DNA from: Zestomonas insulae | GTDB taxonomy: Bacteria > Pseudomonadota > Gammaproteobacteria > Pseudomonadales > Pseudomonadaceae | Length of the DNA stretch: 64,000 nucleotides | Direction: 5' to 3' | NCBI RefSeq assembly: GCF_016901015.1 | Contig: NZ_JAFEUP010000004.1 | Coordinates: 1-64,000, forward strand | Shown here: in pieces, positions 41,500-54,126 of the stretch | Position numbering within the stretch: position 1 is the first letter of the stretch | How the letters are laid out: each line of letters begins with the position of its first letter | Position numbers and translations under genes: made by a program | The notes under the pieces: generated by a model | The model's database searches: none | The model's input: the letters and a program-made list of their open reading frames with translations, nothing else | Told to the model about the DNA's origin: nothing

Positions 41500-41763
41500 T
41501 CAGACTTCGATGGCAGAGCTCTGCTTCTGCGGGGCAACGGTTAGGGCGTCAGTTGTTACAGGGGCTGTGCTGATGTTCACCGCGTGCAATCCTTTGGGGC
41601 CTTGGACGATATCGAAGCTTACCGGCTGGCCAGCTTTAAGCGTCTTGTAGCCTTCCATCTGAATGGCCGAGTAATGGGCGAACAGGTCCTCATCTCGGCC
41701 ATCTGCCAGGATAAATCCATAGCCCTTGGCGTTGTTGAACCACTTGACCTTACCGCTAAGCAT
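41500..41763 (-). CDS. cspD: Cold-shock-domain protein CspD
   Basis: An 87-residue single-stranded nucleic-acid-binding protein. RNP1 (NNAKGYGFI) and RNP2 (DEDLFAHYS) are present, with a short Ser/Thr/Gln-rich tail that marks CspD rather than CspA. In E. coli, CspD inhibits replication in stationary phase. It is divergent from clpS, the same arrangement as in E. coli. The 225-bp spacer includes a 6-bp hairpin (TACCCA-ATG-TGGGTA). ATG 41763 starts the conserved MLSGKVKWF. Confidence 0.92.
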   Translation of the reverse strand: MLSGKVKWFNNAKGYGFILADGRDEDLFAHYSAIQMEGYKTLKAGQPVSFDIVQGPKGLHAVNISTAPVTTDALTVAPQKQSSAIEV

Positions 41764-41988
41764 GCTGATATCCCTCTGCAAAGGACTCCATCGCTGGAGT
41801 ATCATCCACTACGATTCCGCGCAGAATGATCGCCTTGGATGAGACGCGGAACTCCTGGTACCCAATGTGGGTATCTCTGTTTGTAACACCCTTTTGCTGA
41901 TAGTCAAGGCTAGACGACGACCGCCTGCGAAGTAGGTCAAAATCCGTCTGGCTCCATGCATACCCACTCAATGACCTTTCCAGTCCTT

Positions 41989-42351
41989 ATGCGTTCAAAC
42001 AGCCAGACTCGACTAACATTCAATCAGGATCATCCCGCGCCGCATGAGGGTGATTCTTCCGATTTGGCTGTGCAGGAGGCCAAGCCGAAGCTGCAGGTAC
42101 CGCCAATGTACAAGGTGGTGCTGCTGAACGATGACTACACCCCTATGGATTTTGTGGTTGAAGTGCTCGAAGTGTTTTTCAGCATGAACAGGGAGTTGGC
42201 AACCAAAATCATGTTGGCTGTTCATACGCAAGGGCGTGCTGTCTGTGGTGTCTTTACTCGCGATGTCGCTGAAACGAAGGCGATGCAGGTCAATCAGTAC
42301 GCGAAAGAGAGCCAGCATCCGCTACTTTGTGAGATAGAAAAGGACGGTTGA
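41989..42351 (+). CDS. clpS: ClpS adaptor for the N-degron pathway
   Basis: A 120-residue adaptor. The conserved core starts [23 protein letters not shown] and includes the substrate-pocket residues (N/D, D, H) and the helix [14 protein letters not shown]. ClpS delivers proteins with destabilising N-terminal residues to ClpA. Three ATGs are in frame (41956, 41971, 41989). The last was chosen for fit with family length; none has a strong ribosome site. It is followed by clpA 30 bp later. Confidence 0.93.
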   Translation: MRSNSQTRLTFNQDHPAPHEGDSSDLAVQEAKPKLQVPPMYKVVLLNDDYTPMDFVVEVLEVFFSMNRELATKIMLAVHTQGRAVCGVFTRDVAETKAMQVNQYAKESQHPLLCEIEKDG

Positions 42352-42381
42352 TTCCGGCCGTTTTGGGTAAGAGGTGAAGCC

Positions 42382-44655
42382 ATGTTAAACCGCGAGCTCG
42401 AAGTCACACTCAATCTGGCCTTCAAAGAGGCGCGCACCAAGCGTCATGAGTTCATGACGGTCGAGCACCTGCTTCTGGCGCTCTTGGATAATGATGCGGC
42501 GGCCAGTGTATTGCGGGCATGTGGCGCCAATCTGGATAAGCTGCGGCATGACCTGCAGGAGTTCATCGACTCCACCACTCCCCTGATTCCGCAGCACGAC
42601 GAAGATCGGGAAACCCAGCCGACACTGGGCTTCCAGCGCGTATTGCAGCGCGCAGTGTTCCATGTGCAGAGCTCTGGCAAGCGCGAGGTCACGGGCGCCA
42701 ACGTCTTGGTTGCCATCTTCAGTGAGCAGGAAAGCCAGGCTGTGTTCTTGCTCAAGCAACAGAACATCGCCCGTATCGATGTCGTTAATTTCATTGCGCA
42801 TGGCATTTCCAAGGTCCCGGGCCACAACGATCATCCCGAGCACGATCAGGACATGCAGGATGAGGATGGCGGTGAAGCGCCGGCGTCCGGCAATCCTCTC
42901 GACGCCTATGCCAGCAATCTGAATGACCTGGCGCGCCAGGGGCGCATTGATCCCTTGGTCGGTCGCGAGCATGAAGTCGAGCGCGTTGCGCAGATTCTGG
43001 CGCGGCGCCGCAAGAACAACCCGCTGCTGGTAGGCGAGGCAGGAGTGGGCAAGACCGCGATCGCGGAAGGGCTCGCCAAGCGCATCGTTGACGGACAGAT
43101 TCCCGACTTGCTGGCTGAAAGCGTGGTGTATTCACTGGATCTGGGCGCGCTGCTGGCTGGCACCAAGTACCGTGGCGACTTCGAGAAGCGCTTCAAGGCG
43201 CTGCTCAACGAGTTGCGCAAGCGTCCGCATGCGGTGCTGTTTATCGATGAGATTCACACCATCATCGGGGCTGGTGCTGCCTCGGGCGGGGTTATGGATG
43301 CTTCCAACCTGCTCAAGCCCATGCTGTCGTCTGGTGAAATCCGCTGCATCGGGTCTACGACTTTCCAGGAATTCCGCGGCATCTTCGAGAAGGACCGGGC
43401 GCTCGCGCGGCGCTTCCAGAAGGTGGATGTCACCGAGCCCTCCGTCGAGGATACCATCGGCATCCTCCGTGGCCTGAAGGCGCGCTTTGAGCAGCACCAC
43501 AGCATCGAGTACAGCGATGAGGCGTTGCGTGCGGCAGCCGAGTTGGCTGCGCGCTACATCAACGATCGGCATATGCCGGACAAGGCCATCGATGTCATCG
43601 ATGAGGCGGGCGCCTACCAGCGTCTACAGCCGCTGGAAACGCGAGCTAAGCGAATCGATGTGATCCAGGTGGAAGATATCGTGGCGAAGATCGCCCGGAT
43701 TCCGCCGAAGAATGTCACCAGTTCTGACAAGGAGCTGCTGCGCAATCTTGAGCGCGACCTCAAACTGACGGTCTTCGGTCAGGACGCAGCTATCGACTCA
43801 CTGTCCACCGCCATCAAGCTTTCGCGAGCGGGGCTCAAGTCGCCGGACAAGCCGGTGGGCTCATTCCTGTTTGCCGGGCCGACCGGGGTCGGGAAAACAG
43901 AGGCGGCGCGGCAGTTGGCCAAGGCCATGGGTATCGAGTTGGTTCGCTTCGATATGTCCGAGTACATGGAGCGACATACGGTCTCGCGCCTGATCGGGGC
44001 GCCGCCGGGTTATGTCGGGTTTGATCAGGGTGGATTGCTTACCGAGGCGATTACCAAGACGCCGCATTGCGTGCTCTTGCTCGATGAAATCGAGAAGGCG
44101 CATCCTGAAGTCTTCAACCTGCTCCTGCAGGTGATGGATCACGGCACGCTTACCGATAACAACGGGCGCAAGGCGGACTTCCGCAATGTGATCCTGATCA
44201 TGACCACCAACGCCGGCGCCGAGACCGCAGCGCGAGCTTCGATCGGCTTTACCTATCAGGATCACTCCAGCGACGCGATGGAAGTGATCAAGAAGAGCTT
44301 CACGCCGGAGTTCCGCAATCGTCTGGATACCATCATCCAGTTCGGCCGCTTGAGTCATGAAGTCATCAAGAGCATCGTCGACAAGTTCCTCACCGAACTG
44401 CAGGCGCAGCTCGAGGATAAGCATGTCACTCTGGAGGTCAGTGATGCCGCACGAGGCTGGCTGGCTAGCTCCGGATACGACGTGCAGATGGGCGCCAGGC
44501 CGATGGCGCGCTTGATTCAAGAGAAGATCAAGCGTCCGTTGGCAGAGCAAATCCTCTTTGGCGAGCTGGCGGAGCACGGCGGAGTGGTACACATCGACCT
44601 GAAGGACGATGGTGAGCTGAGCTTCGAGTACGAGATCGCTGCCGAATTGGCCTAA
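42382..44655 (+). CDS. clpA: ATP-dependent Clp protease ATP-binding subunit ClpA
   Basis: A 757-residue AAA+ unfoldase. The N-domain (about 1-145) binds ClpS. D1 has Walker A GEAGVGKTAIAEG and the DEIH Walker B; D2 has GPTGVGKTEAARQ and LLDEIEKAH. It feeds unfolded substrates to ClpP. A GAGGTG ribosome site lies 6 bases before the ATG. It lies downstream of clpS and converges on infA across a strong terminator. Aat and Bpt, which make the N-degrons it destroys, are encoded within 4 kb. Confidence 0.97.
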   Translation: MLNRELEVTLNLAFKEARTKRHEFMTVEHLLLALLDNDAAASVLRACGANLDKLRHDLQEFIDSTTPLIPQHDEDRETQPTLGFQRVLQRAVFHVQSSGKREVTGANVLVAIFSEQESQAVFLLKQQNIARIDVVNFIAHGISKVPGHNDHPEHDQDMQDEDGGEAPASGNPLDAYASNLNDLARQGRIDPLVGREHEVERVAQILARRRKNNPLLVGEAGVGKTAIAEGLAKRIVDGQIPDLLAESVVYSLDLGALLAGTKYRGDFEKRFKALLNELRKRPHAVLFIDEIHTIIGAGAASGGVMDASNLLKPMLSSGEIRCIGSTTFQEFRGIFEKDRALARRFQKVDVTEPSVEDTIGILRGLKARFEQHHSIEYSDEALRAAAELAARYINDRHMPDKAIDVIDEAGAYQRLQPLETRAKRIDVIQVEDIVAKIARIPPKNVTSSDKELLRNLERDLKLTVFGQDAAIDSLSTAIKLSRAGLKSPDKPVGSFLFAGPTGVGKTEAARQLAKAMGIELVRFDMSEYMERHTVSRLIGAPPGYVGFDQGGLLTEAITKTPHCVLLLDEIEKAHPEVFNLLLQVMDHGTLTDNNGRKADFRNVILIMTTNAGAETAARASIGFTYQDHSSDAMEVIKKSFTPEFRNRLDTIIQFGRLSHEVIKSIVDKFLTELQAQLEDKHVTLEVSDAARGWLASSGYDVQMGARPMARLIQEKIKRPLAEQILFGELAEHGGVVHIDLKDDGELSFEYEIAAELA

Positions 44656-44672
44656 CAGCCCGCGACAGCTGT

Positions 44673-44708
44673 AACGAAAACGCCCGGCATTAGCCGGGCG
44701 TTTTCGTT
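44673..44708. terminator. Bidirectional terminator between clpA and infA
   Basis: 16-bp arms (AACGAAAACGCCCGGC and its complement) around a 4-base loop, with A-rich and T-rich tails for both strands. Confidence 0.9.
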
Positions 44709-44718
44709 GGGACTGGGT

Positions 44719-44937
44719 TTAGCGAGCGCGATAGGTGATGCGCCCCTTGCTCAGGTCGTACGGCGTCAGTTCAACGCGTACTTTGTCGCCAGTCAGAATT
44801 CGGATGTAGTTCTTGCGCATTTTTCCGGAGATATGCGCGGTTACGACGTGCCCGTTTTCCAACTCCACACGAAACATGGTGTTGGGCAGGGTGTCGACGA
44901 CAGTGCCTTCCATTTCGAAGCTGTCTTCTTTCGACAT
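44719..44937 (-). CDS. infA: Translation initiation factor IF-1
   Basis: A 72-residue S1/OB-fold protein, the usual length for IF-1. The sequence from [20 protein letters not shown] through [16 protein letters not shown] is the family core. It binds the 30S A site during initiation. It lies between clpA and bpt on the minus strand, keeping the clpA-infA neighbour pair seen in E. coli. Confidence 0.97.
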
Positions 44938-45034
44938 GCAGTAGTGCCCTCGGTATTCAGTGAGTGGCCTGGAGCTAACTGCCAGGCAAAATCGGCGTGC
45001 ATTGTGCCCGAAACAGGCTTGGCCGCCAAGGGGC

Positions 45035-45742
45035 TCAGGTCAGCGGGACCCAGCGTTGATTGACAAAGAGCTCAATCGGGCGGTACTGGGTTTTGTAGTT
45101 CATCTTCCGGCAGTTCTTGATCCAATAGCCAAGATAGACCGCTTGCAGGCCCATGCGCGCGGTTTCGGCGATCTGCCAGAGGATCGCATAACGCCCCAGG
45201 CTGCGACGTTCTTCGGAGGGGTCATAAAAGGTGTAAACCGCCGACATTCCGTTGGAAAGCACGTCGGTGACGGCGATTGCCAGCAGGCGGCCGCTCTCGC
45301 GGAACTCGTAAAAGCGGGAGAACGTCAGGTCGCGGACCAGGAAAGTGGAGAACTGATCACGGCTCGGAGGATACATGTCGCCGTCGGCGTGGCGCTGTTC
45401 GATGTAGCGCACATAGAGGGCGTAGTACTCCTCGGTAAAGGTTGGCCGAACGGCGCGCACGTCAAGGTCGGCGTTGCGCTTGAGGATGCGACGCTGCTGG
45501 CGATTGGGGATGAAGCTCGCGGCGGGAATGCGCGCGGGAATGCAGGCGGTGCAGCGCTGGCAGTGCGGGCGGTACAGGTGATCGCCACTGCGACGAAAGC
45601 CCATCTCCGAGAGTTCGGCGTACAGCTCCACGTCCATCGGCTGGCTGGGGTCGAGGAACAGCGTCGTAGCTTGCTCCTCGGCCAAATAGCTGCACGGATG
45701 AGGCTGGGTGGCATAGAACTTCAAGCGGGCCAGCTCGGTCAT
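45035..45742 (-). CDS. bpt: Aspartate/glutamate leucyltransferase Bpt (ATE family)
   Basis: A 235-residue enzyme that transfers Leu from Leu-tRNA to proteins starting with Asp or Glu, creating N-degrons. The Cys cluster lies in [14 protein letters not shown], with further motifs [11 protein letters not shown] and [19 protein letters not shown]. It belongs to the bacterial Bpt branch of the ATE family and is encoded next to aat. E. coli lacks bpt. Confidence 0.95.
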
Positions 45743-45797
45743 GGTCGTGTCTCAAAATTGACCTTGCGATAAGTGTAAGCCACGCTGCGGGGCTCGC

Positions 45798-46478
45798 CTA
45801 GGCAGGCCAGGTTGCCGTCGACGGCTGATCGAGATGGCGGGCCAGGTACGTCACGAAGTCATCGCGCGGAATCGCTCGAGCGCCCAGGCTGTGCAGGTGT
45901 TGTGTCGGCATTTGGCAGTCGATCATCACGAATCCCCAGTCGCGCAGCTGTTTAACCAAGGTGACAAAACCGACTTTGGAGGCATTGTCCGTTCGGCTGA
46001 ACATCGATTCGCCGAAGAACAATCTACCGATCGCCAGGCCATACAGGCCGCCGACCAGTTCACCAGCACGCCACACTTCGACCGAGTGAGCGATTCCCTT
46101 CGAGTGCAGCGCCGCGTATGCAGCCTGCATCGGCTCGGTAATCCAGGTGCCGTCCGTATAGCTCCTCGGGCCCGCGCAGGCATGAATCACTGCGGCAAAA
46201 TCCTGATCGAAAGTGACCTCGAACAGGCCCTGGCGCAGCACTTTGCGCAAGCTGCGTGAGACGTGCAACTCGTCCGGGAACAACACCGTGCGCGGGTCGG
46301 GTGACCACCAGAGCAGTGGCTGACCGTCCTGGTACCAGGGGAAGCAGCCGTGGCGATACGCCTGGACCAGCCGTTCGGGGCTTAGGTCGCCGCCAGCAGC
46401 CAGAAGCCCATTAGGCTCGCGCAGCGCCTTGCTCACTGGAGGGAAGTCCAGTGAGTTGCGCTTGAGCCAGGTCAGCAT
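45798..46478 (-). CDS. aat: Leucyl/phenylalanyl-tRNA-protein transferase
   Basis: A 226-residue enzyme that adds Leu or Phe to N-terminal Lys or Arg. The family signature [20 protein letters not shown] is complete and [16 protein letters not shown] follows. It supplies N-degrons to ClpS-ClpAP. The gene lies 55 bp before bpt and 55 bp after trxB on the minus strand, so the three may be co-transcribed. Confidence 0.97.
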   Translation of the reverse strand: MLTWLKRNSLDFPPVSKALREPNGLLAAGGDLSPERLVQAYRHGCFPWYQDGQPLLWWSPDPRTVLFPDELHVSRSLRKVLRQGLFEVTFDQDFAAVIHACAGPRSYTDGTWITEPMQAAYAALHSKGIAHSVEVWRAGELVGGLYGLAIGRLFFGESMFSRTDNASKVGFVTLVKQLRDWGFVMIDCQMPTQHLHSLGARAIPRDDFVTYLARHLDQPSTATWPA

Positions 46479-46533
46479 CGGCGATCCGGATGGAGGGGAG
46501 GGTAGAGGCGGGCACTCGATGCCCGCTCATGCC

Positions 46534-47493
<960 letters not shown>

Positions 47494-47696
47494 TCATAAG
47501 CCTTTGTCACAAAAGAGTTTGCATGCTCAAATTGAGTCGCGTGTACGCTGCTGGCGACTATGCTACACCGAAGCACCCATGGAGCGAGAGCTTCCGGATT
47601 CGGCATGGCATGTCGTAGCCAGGGCCGTACAATAGGCCGCGTTTCAGGCACTTCGTCGACCGTTGGGTGCGCAGAGCGCGCAGGGTAAAAAGCGTT

Positions 47697-50105
47697 TTGA
47701 AGAAATCGAACACAAACGTTCAAGCTCCGGTCTGGCGACAGCAGTTGCCGTACCGACTCAAGGAAGGGGCGCTGATCGCCCTGGGCGCGCTGTGCCTCTA
47801 TCTGTGGATGGCGCTGCTGACCTATGACCAGAGCGATCCGGGCTGGAGCCATACCAGCAATGTCGAACAGGTGCAGAACTCTGCTGGTCGGGCGGGGGCC
47901 TGGTTCGCCGATATCCTGTTCATGGCCTTGGGCTATTTCGCCTACCTCTTTCCGTTGCTGCTTGCCGTCAAAACCTGGCAGGTCTTCCGCGCCCGCCATC
48001 AGCCCTGGCAGTGGAGCGGCTGGCTGTTCTCCTGGCGTCTGATCGGCCTGGTGTTCCTGGTCCTTTCGGGCGCGGCCCTGGCTTACATCCACTTCCATTC
48101 CGGTACCAGCCTGCCGGCGTCGGCGGGTGGTGCGCTCGGTGAAAGCCTGGGCCAGCTGGCGGTAGCGGCGCTGAACGTGCAGGGCAGCACCTTGCTGTTC
48201 ATCGCACTGTTCCTGTTTGGTCTGACGGTGTTCACCGATTTGTCGTGGTTCCAGGTCATGGACCTGACCGGCAAGATCACTCTGGACCTGTTCGAGCTGG
48301 TGCAGAGCCTGATCAACCGCTGGTGGAGTGCCCGGGTTGAGCGTAAGCAGCTGGTTGCTCAGCTTCGTGAAGTCGATGATCGGGTCAACGAGGTCGCAGC
48401 TCCGGTCGTTCCGGATCGCCGCGAGCAGGCCAAGGTCAAGGAGCGCCTGATCGAGCGCGAAGAGTCGCTCACCAAGCATATGAGCGAGCGCGAGAAGCGC
48501 CCGACGGTGCAGATCACTCCGCCGGAGGCACCGAAGGCCGCCGAGCCGAGCAAGCGCGTTTTGAAGGAAAAACAGGCGCCGCTGTTTGTCGACAGCGCAG
48601 TCGAAGGTACCTTGCCACCTATTTCCATCCTCGACCCCGCTGAGAAGAAGCAGAAGAGCTTCTCGCCCGAGTCGCTGGAAGCCATGTCGCGCCTGTTGGA
48701 GATCAAGCTCAAGGAGTTCGGCGTCGAGGTGATTGTCGAATCCGTGCATCCAGGCCCGGTAATCACCCGTTTCGAGATCCAACCGGCTGCTGGCGTGAAA
48801 GTCAGCCGCATTTCCAACCTGGCCAAGGACCTCGCCCGTTCGCTGGCAGTGATCAGCGTGCGTGTGGTTGAGGTAATCCCGGGCAAGACAACCGTCGGTA
48901 TCGAGATTCCCAACGAAGACCGCCAGATCGTGCGTTTCTCCGAGGTGCTCGAGTCGAGCCAGTACGATGATGCTAAGTCGCCAGTCACCCTGGCGCTGGG
49001 CCATGACATCGGCGGTCGACCGGTGATTGCCGACCTGGCGAAGATGCCGCACCTGCTGGTTGCCGGTACCACGGGCTCCGGTAAGTCGGTCGGGGTCAAC
49101 GCAATGATTCTGTCGGTCCTGTTCAAATCCACGCCAGAAGAGGCGCGGATGATCATGATCGACCCGAAAATGCTCGAACTCTCGATCTACGAGGGCATTC
49201 CGCACTTGTTGTGTCCGGTTGTCACCGACATGAAAGAGGCGGCCAATGCGCTGCGCTGGAGCGTCGCCGAGATGGAGCGGCGCTACAAGCTGATGGCAGC
49301 GATGGGCGTGCGTAACCTGGCCGGCTTCAACCGCAAGGTGAAAGACGCCGAGGAGGCGGGCACACCGCTGAGTGACCCGCTGTATCGCCGCGAAAGCATG
49401 GAAGATGAGGCGCCGCTGCTGAAGACCCTGCCGACCATCGTGGTGGTGGTCGACGAATTTGCCGACATGATGATGATCGTCGGCAAGAAGGTCGAAGAGC
49501 TGATCGCGCGTATCGCGCAGAAGGCGCGTGCCGCCGGCATTCACCTGATCCTCGCGACCCAGCGGCCGTCGGTGGACGTGATCACCGGCCTGATCAAGGC
49601 CAACATCCCGACCCGTATGGCCTTCCAGGTGTCGAGCAAGATCGATTCGCGCACCATTCTCGATCAGGGCGGCGCCGAGCAGTTGCTCGGCCACGGCGAC
49701 ATGCTGTACCTGCCTCCGGGTACCGGCCTACCGATTCGTGTCCACGGCGCCTTCGTCTCCGACGATGAAGTGCACCGCGTGGTCGAGGCGTGGAAGCTGC
49801 GTGGCGCTCCGGACTACATCGAAGACATCCTCGCCGGTGCCGAAGAGGGTGGCGCCGGTGGTGGCTTCGATGGCGGCTCGGGCGAGGGCAGCGAGGGCAG
49901 CGAGGACGACCCGCTGTATGACGAGGCGGTGCGCTTTGTCACCGAATCGCGGCGTGCCTCGATCTCCGCAGTGCAGCGCAAGCTGAAGATCGGCTACAAC
50001 CGCGCGGCACGCATGATCGAAGCCATGGAAATGGCCGGGGTGGTCACCTCGATGAACACCAACGGTTCGCGCGAAGTGATCGCGCCGTCGCCGGTACGCG
50101 ACTAG
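47697..50105 (+). CDS. ftsK: DNA translocase FtsK
   Basis: An 802-residue septal DNA pump. The N-terminal part has four membrane helices (about 30-210). A linker follows, then the RecA-like motor with Walker [16 protein letters not shown] and Walker B ([13 protein letters not shown]). The C-terminal gamma winged helix ([20 protein letters not shown]) reads KOPS and activates XerCD. The start is uncertain: a TTG at 47697 begins MKKSNTNVQ and follows a CAGGGT site, while GTG at 47667 is also in frame. It is divergent from trxB and upstream of lolA. Confidence 0.95.
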   Translation: MKKSNTNVQAPVWRQQLPYRLKEGALIALGALCLYLWMALLTYDQSDPGWSHTSNVEQVQNSAGRAGAWFADILFMALGYFAYLFPLLLAVKTWQVFRARHQPWQWSGWLFSWRLIGLVFLVLSGAALAYIHFHSGTSLPASAGGALGESLGQLAVAALNVQGSTLLFIALFLFGLTVFTDLSWFQVMDLTGKITLDLFELVQSLINRWWSARVERKQLVAQLREVDDRVNEVAAPVVPDRREQAKVKERLIEREESLTKHMSEREKRPTVQITPPEAPKAAEPSKRVLKEKQAPLFVDSAVEGTLPPISILDPAEKKQKSFSPESLEAMSRLLEIKLKEFGVEVIVESVHPGPVITRFEIQPAAGVKVSRISNLAKDLARSLAVISVRVVEVIPGKTTVGIEIPNEDRQIVRFSEVLESSQYDDAKSPVTLALGHDIGGRPVIADLAKMPHLLVAGTTGSGKSVGVNAMILSVLFKSTPEEARMIMIDPKMLELSIYEGIPHLLCPVVTDMKEAANALRWSVAEMERRYKLMAAMGVRNLAGFNRKVKDAEEAGTPLSDPLYRRESMEDEAPLLKTLPTIVVVVDEFADMMMIVGKKVEELIARIAQKARAAGIHLILATQRPSVDVITGLIKANIPTRMAFQVSSKIDSRTILDQGGAEQLLGHGDMLYLPPGTGLPIRVHGAFVSDDEVHRVVEAWKLRGAPDYIEDILAGAEEGGAGGGFDGGSGEGSEGSEDDPLYDEAVRFVTESRRASISAVQRKLKIGYNRAARMIEAMEMAGVVTSMNTNGSREVIAPSPVRD

Positions 50106-50111
50106 CTCACT

Positions 50112-50153
50112 GCATTGCCCGCACAGTGCCTGGCGGCGCGGTGCGGGCAATGC
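50112..50153 (+). terminator. Long hairpin between ftsK and lolA
   Basis: 13-bp perfect arms (GCATTGCCCGCAC and complement) separated by 16 bp, directly after the ftsK stop. There is no T-run, so it may be an attenuator or mRNA stabiliser rather than a full terminator. Confidence 0.5.
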
Positions 50154-50242
50154 GCGGCGACTCCCGGTAAACTTCTCCCCTTCATGCCCGCGGGTGCCGA
50201 CTTGGCCTCCGCTCTGCAGACCTACCGAGTAAGAGGATTTTC

Positions 50243-50869
50243 ATGCGTCTGATCCGTCTGTTGTTGATCGCCGCACTGGGCATTGCCGCGCTGCCGGCCA
50301 TGGCCGACGACAAGGCGTCCGTGCAGCGCCTGACTCAAATGCTGGACCAGGCGCAAACCATCACCGGGCGCTTTTCCCAGCTGACCCTGGACGGTTCCGG
50401 CACGCAGCTGCAGGAAACCTCCGGCGACATGATCCTCAAGCGCCCCGGGCTGTTCCGCTGGAGCACCGACGCGCCGATGGAGCAGCTGCTGGTGTCCAAT
50501 GGCAGCAAGGTCTGGCTGTATGACCCAGACCTGCAGCAGGTGACTATCCAGACCCTCGATCAACGCCTGACCCACACTCCGGCGCTGCTGCTGTCCGGCG
50601 ATGTGTCGAAGATCAGCTCGAACTTCGAGATCAGCCACAAAGAGGCGGGTGACGTGGTCGACTTCACCCTCAAGCCGAAGGCCAAGGACACCTTGTTCGA
50701 CAGCCTGCGCCTGTCGTTCCGCAAGGGCGTGATCAACGACATGCAGTTGATCGACAGCGTTGGCCAACGCACCAACATCCTGTTCTTCGGCGTGAAAATG
50801 AATCAGTCGGTAGACGCCGGGCAGTTCGACTTCAAGATCCCCGAAGGCGCCGACGTCATCCAAGAGTAA
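50243..50869 (+). CDS. lolA: Outer-membrane lipoprotein carrier protein LolA
   Basis: A 208-residue periplasmic chaperone that carries lipoproteins from LolCDE to LolB. The signal peptide is [21 protein letters not shown], and a LolA core follows ([28 protein letters not shown] with the conserved Arg, [20 protein letters not shown]). The gene lies 137 bp after ftsK and 8 bp before rarA, an order shared with E. coli. Confidence 0.95.
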   Translation: MRLIRLLLIAALGIAALPAMADDKASVQRLTQMLDQAQTITGRFSQLTLDGSGTQLQETSGDMILKRPGLFRWSTDAPMEQLLVSNGSKVWLYDPDLQQVTIQTLDQRLTHTPALLLSGDVSKISSNFEISHKEAGDVVDFTLKPKAKDTLFDSLRLSFRKGVINDMQLIDSVGQRTNILFFGVKMNQSVDAGQFDFKIPEGADVIQE

Positions 50870-50877
50870 CGAGGCCC

Positions 50878-52200
50878 ATGGACCTGTTCCGCTCCGAACC
50901 CCTTGCTCAGCCCCTGGCGGCACGCCTGCGTGCCACCAGCCTGGATGAGTACGTCGGCCAGGAGCATGTGCTGGCGGCGGGCAAGCCGTTGCGTGAGGCC
51001 CTGGAGCAGGGCGCGCTGCACTCGATGATCTTCTGGGGACCGCCCGGGGTGGGCAAGACCACCCTGGCCAAGCTGCTCGCCAAAGTGTCCTCGGCGCATT
51101 TCGAAACCATTTCCGCGGTGCTGTCGGGCGTCAAGGAAATCCGCCAGGCCGTGGACATGGCCAAGCAGCAGGCCGCGCAGTATGGCCGCCGCACCATCCT
51201 GTTCGTCGATGAAGTGCACCGCTTCAACAAGTCGCAACAGGACGCCTTCCTGCCTTACGTCGAGGACGGCACGCTGATCTTTATCGGTGCCACCACCGAG
51301 AACCCCTCGTTCGAGCTGAATAATGCGCTGCTGTCGCGGGCACGCGTCTATGTGCTGAAGAGCCTGGACGCGGCGGCCATGCGCAAGCTGGTGCGCCGCG
51401 CGCTGGAGGAGGACAAGGGGCTGGGGCGGCGGCAGTTGAGCCTGCCTGAAGAGAGCTTCCAGATACTCTGCGCCGCCGCCGATGGCGACGGTCGCCGCCT
51501 GCTCAACCTGCTGGAAAATGCCGCCGACCTGGTCGAGGACGGCCAGGTGATCGACAGCGAGCTGCTGCAGAACCTGCTCAGCGACAGCCGCCGGCGCTTC
51601 GACAAGGGCGGCGAAGCGTTCTACGACCAGATTTCTGCGCTGCACAAATCGGTACGCGGTTCCAATCCCGATGCGGCGCTGTACTGGTATGCGCGCATGC
51701 TCGATGGCGGTTGCGATCCGCTGTACTTGGCTCGCCGCGTCGTGCGTATGGCCAGTGAAGACATCGGCAACGCCGACCCACGGGCGCTGACACTCTGCCT
51801 GAATGCCTGGGATGTGCAGGAGCGCCTGGGCAGCCCTGAGGGCGAGTTGGCGGTGGCCCAGGCCATCGTCTATCTGGCCTGCGCGCCGAAGAGCAATGCG
51901 GTGTATATGGGCTTCAAGGCGGCCATGCGCGATGCCGCCGAACACGGCTCGCTGGAAGTGCCGTTGCACCTGCGCAACGCACCGACCAAGCTGATGAAGG
52001 AACTGGGCTACGGGGACGAGTACCGCTACGCCCACGACGAGCCGGATGCCTACGCGGCGGGGGAAGACTACTTCCCCGAGCAGCTGGAACCGCGCCGCTA
52101 CTACGCGCCGGTGCCGCGCGGCTTGGAGCTGAAGATTCGCGAGAAGCTCGAGCGCCTCGCCGGGCAGGATCGGCAGAGCCTGCGCAAACGCCGCCCCTGA
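50878..52200 (+). CDS. rarA: Replication-associated recombination protein A
   Basis: A 440-residue AAA+ ATPase of the RarA/MgsA/WRNIP1 family, related to clamp loaders. It has Walker [17 protein letters not shown] and Walker [15 protein letters not shown], followed by the sensor and a C-terminal tetramerisation domain. It acts at stalled replication forks. It is probably co-transcribed with lolA. It converges with crcB. Confidence 0.95.
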   Translation: MDLFRSEPLAQPLAARLRATSLDEYVGQEHVLAAGKPLREALEQGALHSMIFWGPPGVGKTTLAKLLAKVSSAHFETISAVLSGVKEIRQAVDMAKQQAAQYGRRTILFVDEVHRFNKSQQDAFLPYVEDGTLIFIGATTENPSFELNNALLSRARVYVLKSLDAAAMRKLVRRALEEDKGLGRRQLSLPEESFQILCAAADGDGRRLLNLLENAADLVEDGQVIDSELLQNLLSDSRRRFDKGGEAFYDQISALHKSVRGSNPDAALYWYARMLDGGCDPLYLARRVVRMASEDIGNADPRALTLCLNAWDVQERLGSPEGELAVAQAIVYLACAPKSNAVYMGFKAAMRDAAEHGSLEVPLHLRNAPTKLMKELGYGDEYRYAHDEPDAYAAGEDYFPEQLEPRRYYAPVPRGLELKIREKLERLAGQDRQSLRKRRP

Positions 52201-52214
52201 TTAGACGTTGGCGC

Positions 52215-52601
52215 TCAGCGCGCCAGCCACTGCCAGCTAAACAGGCCCGCCAAGGTCATAAGCAGCGAGCCGCTGACATGCAGTGCGATCGCCCCGGCCG
52301 CAATGGCAATGCGGCCCTGCTGGAGCAGCGAGACGATCTCCGCGGAAAAGGTCGAGAAGGTGGTCAGGCCGCCGCAGAATCCCGTGATGATCAGCAATCG
52401 CCACTCCGGCGACAGGTTCGGCGCGCTGGCGAAATAGGCGATCGCCAGGCCGATGATGTAGCCGCCGATGAGGTTGGCCGCCAGCGTCCCCGGTGGTACT
52501 GCCGGCATCAGGTTGTTCAGCTTCAGGCCGAGGAACCAGCGCAGCAGCGCACCGGTTGCGGAGCCGACGGAGATGGCGACAATGGCTTTGAGCACGGGCA
52601 C
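52215..52601 (-). CDS. crcB: Fluoride exporter CrcB/Fluc
   Basis: A 128-residue, four-helix membrane protein. Family motifs are [27 protein letters not shown] with the pore Asn, and [14 protein letters not shown] with the central Na+-site region and Phe box. Dual-topology Fluc dimers export fluoride. It is transcribed opposite to rarA and serS, which flank it. No fluoride riboswitch was recognised upstream (52602-52775). Confidence 0.93.
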   Translation of the reverse strand: MPVLKAIVAISVGSATGALLRWFLGLKLNNLMPAVPPGTLAANLIGGYIIGLAIAYFASAPNLSPEWRLLIITGFCGGLTTFSTFSAEIVSLLQQGRIAIAAGAIALHVSGSLLMTLAGLFSWQWLAR

Positions 52602-52715
52602 GTCCGTTTGCGAAGATCGAATGTTCGGGCTAGGAAAAAGGCTTATGCCGATAAATGCAAGGGTGACTTGGATTTCATCGCAAAAGGACTCGGCTTGGCG
52701 GCGCTAAGACCGTAA

Positions 52716-54056
<1,341 letters not shown>

Positions 54057-54079
54057 GCGACCCGGTCGGCACACTTGGC

Positions 54080-54109
54080 GGGGCGGCACGGGCCGCCCCG
54101 TTTCATTTT
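54080..54109 (+). terminator. Terminator after serS
   Basis: The stem GGGGCGGC-ACGG-GCCGCCCC (54080-54099) is followed by a T-rich tail, about 24 bp after the serS stop. Confidence 0.85.
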
Positions 54110-54126
54110 CTTCGCGAGAACGTCCT

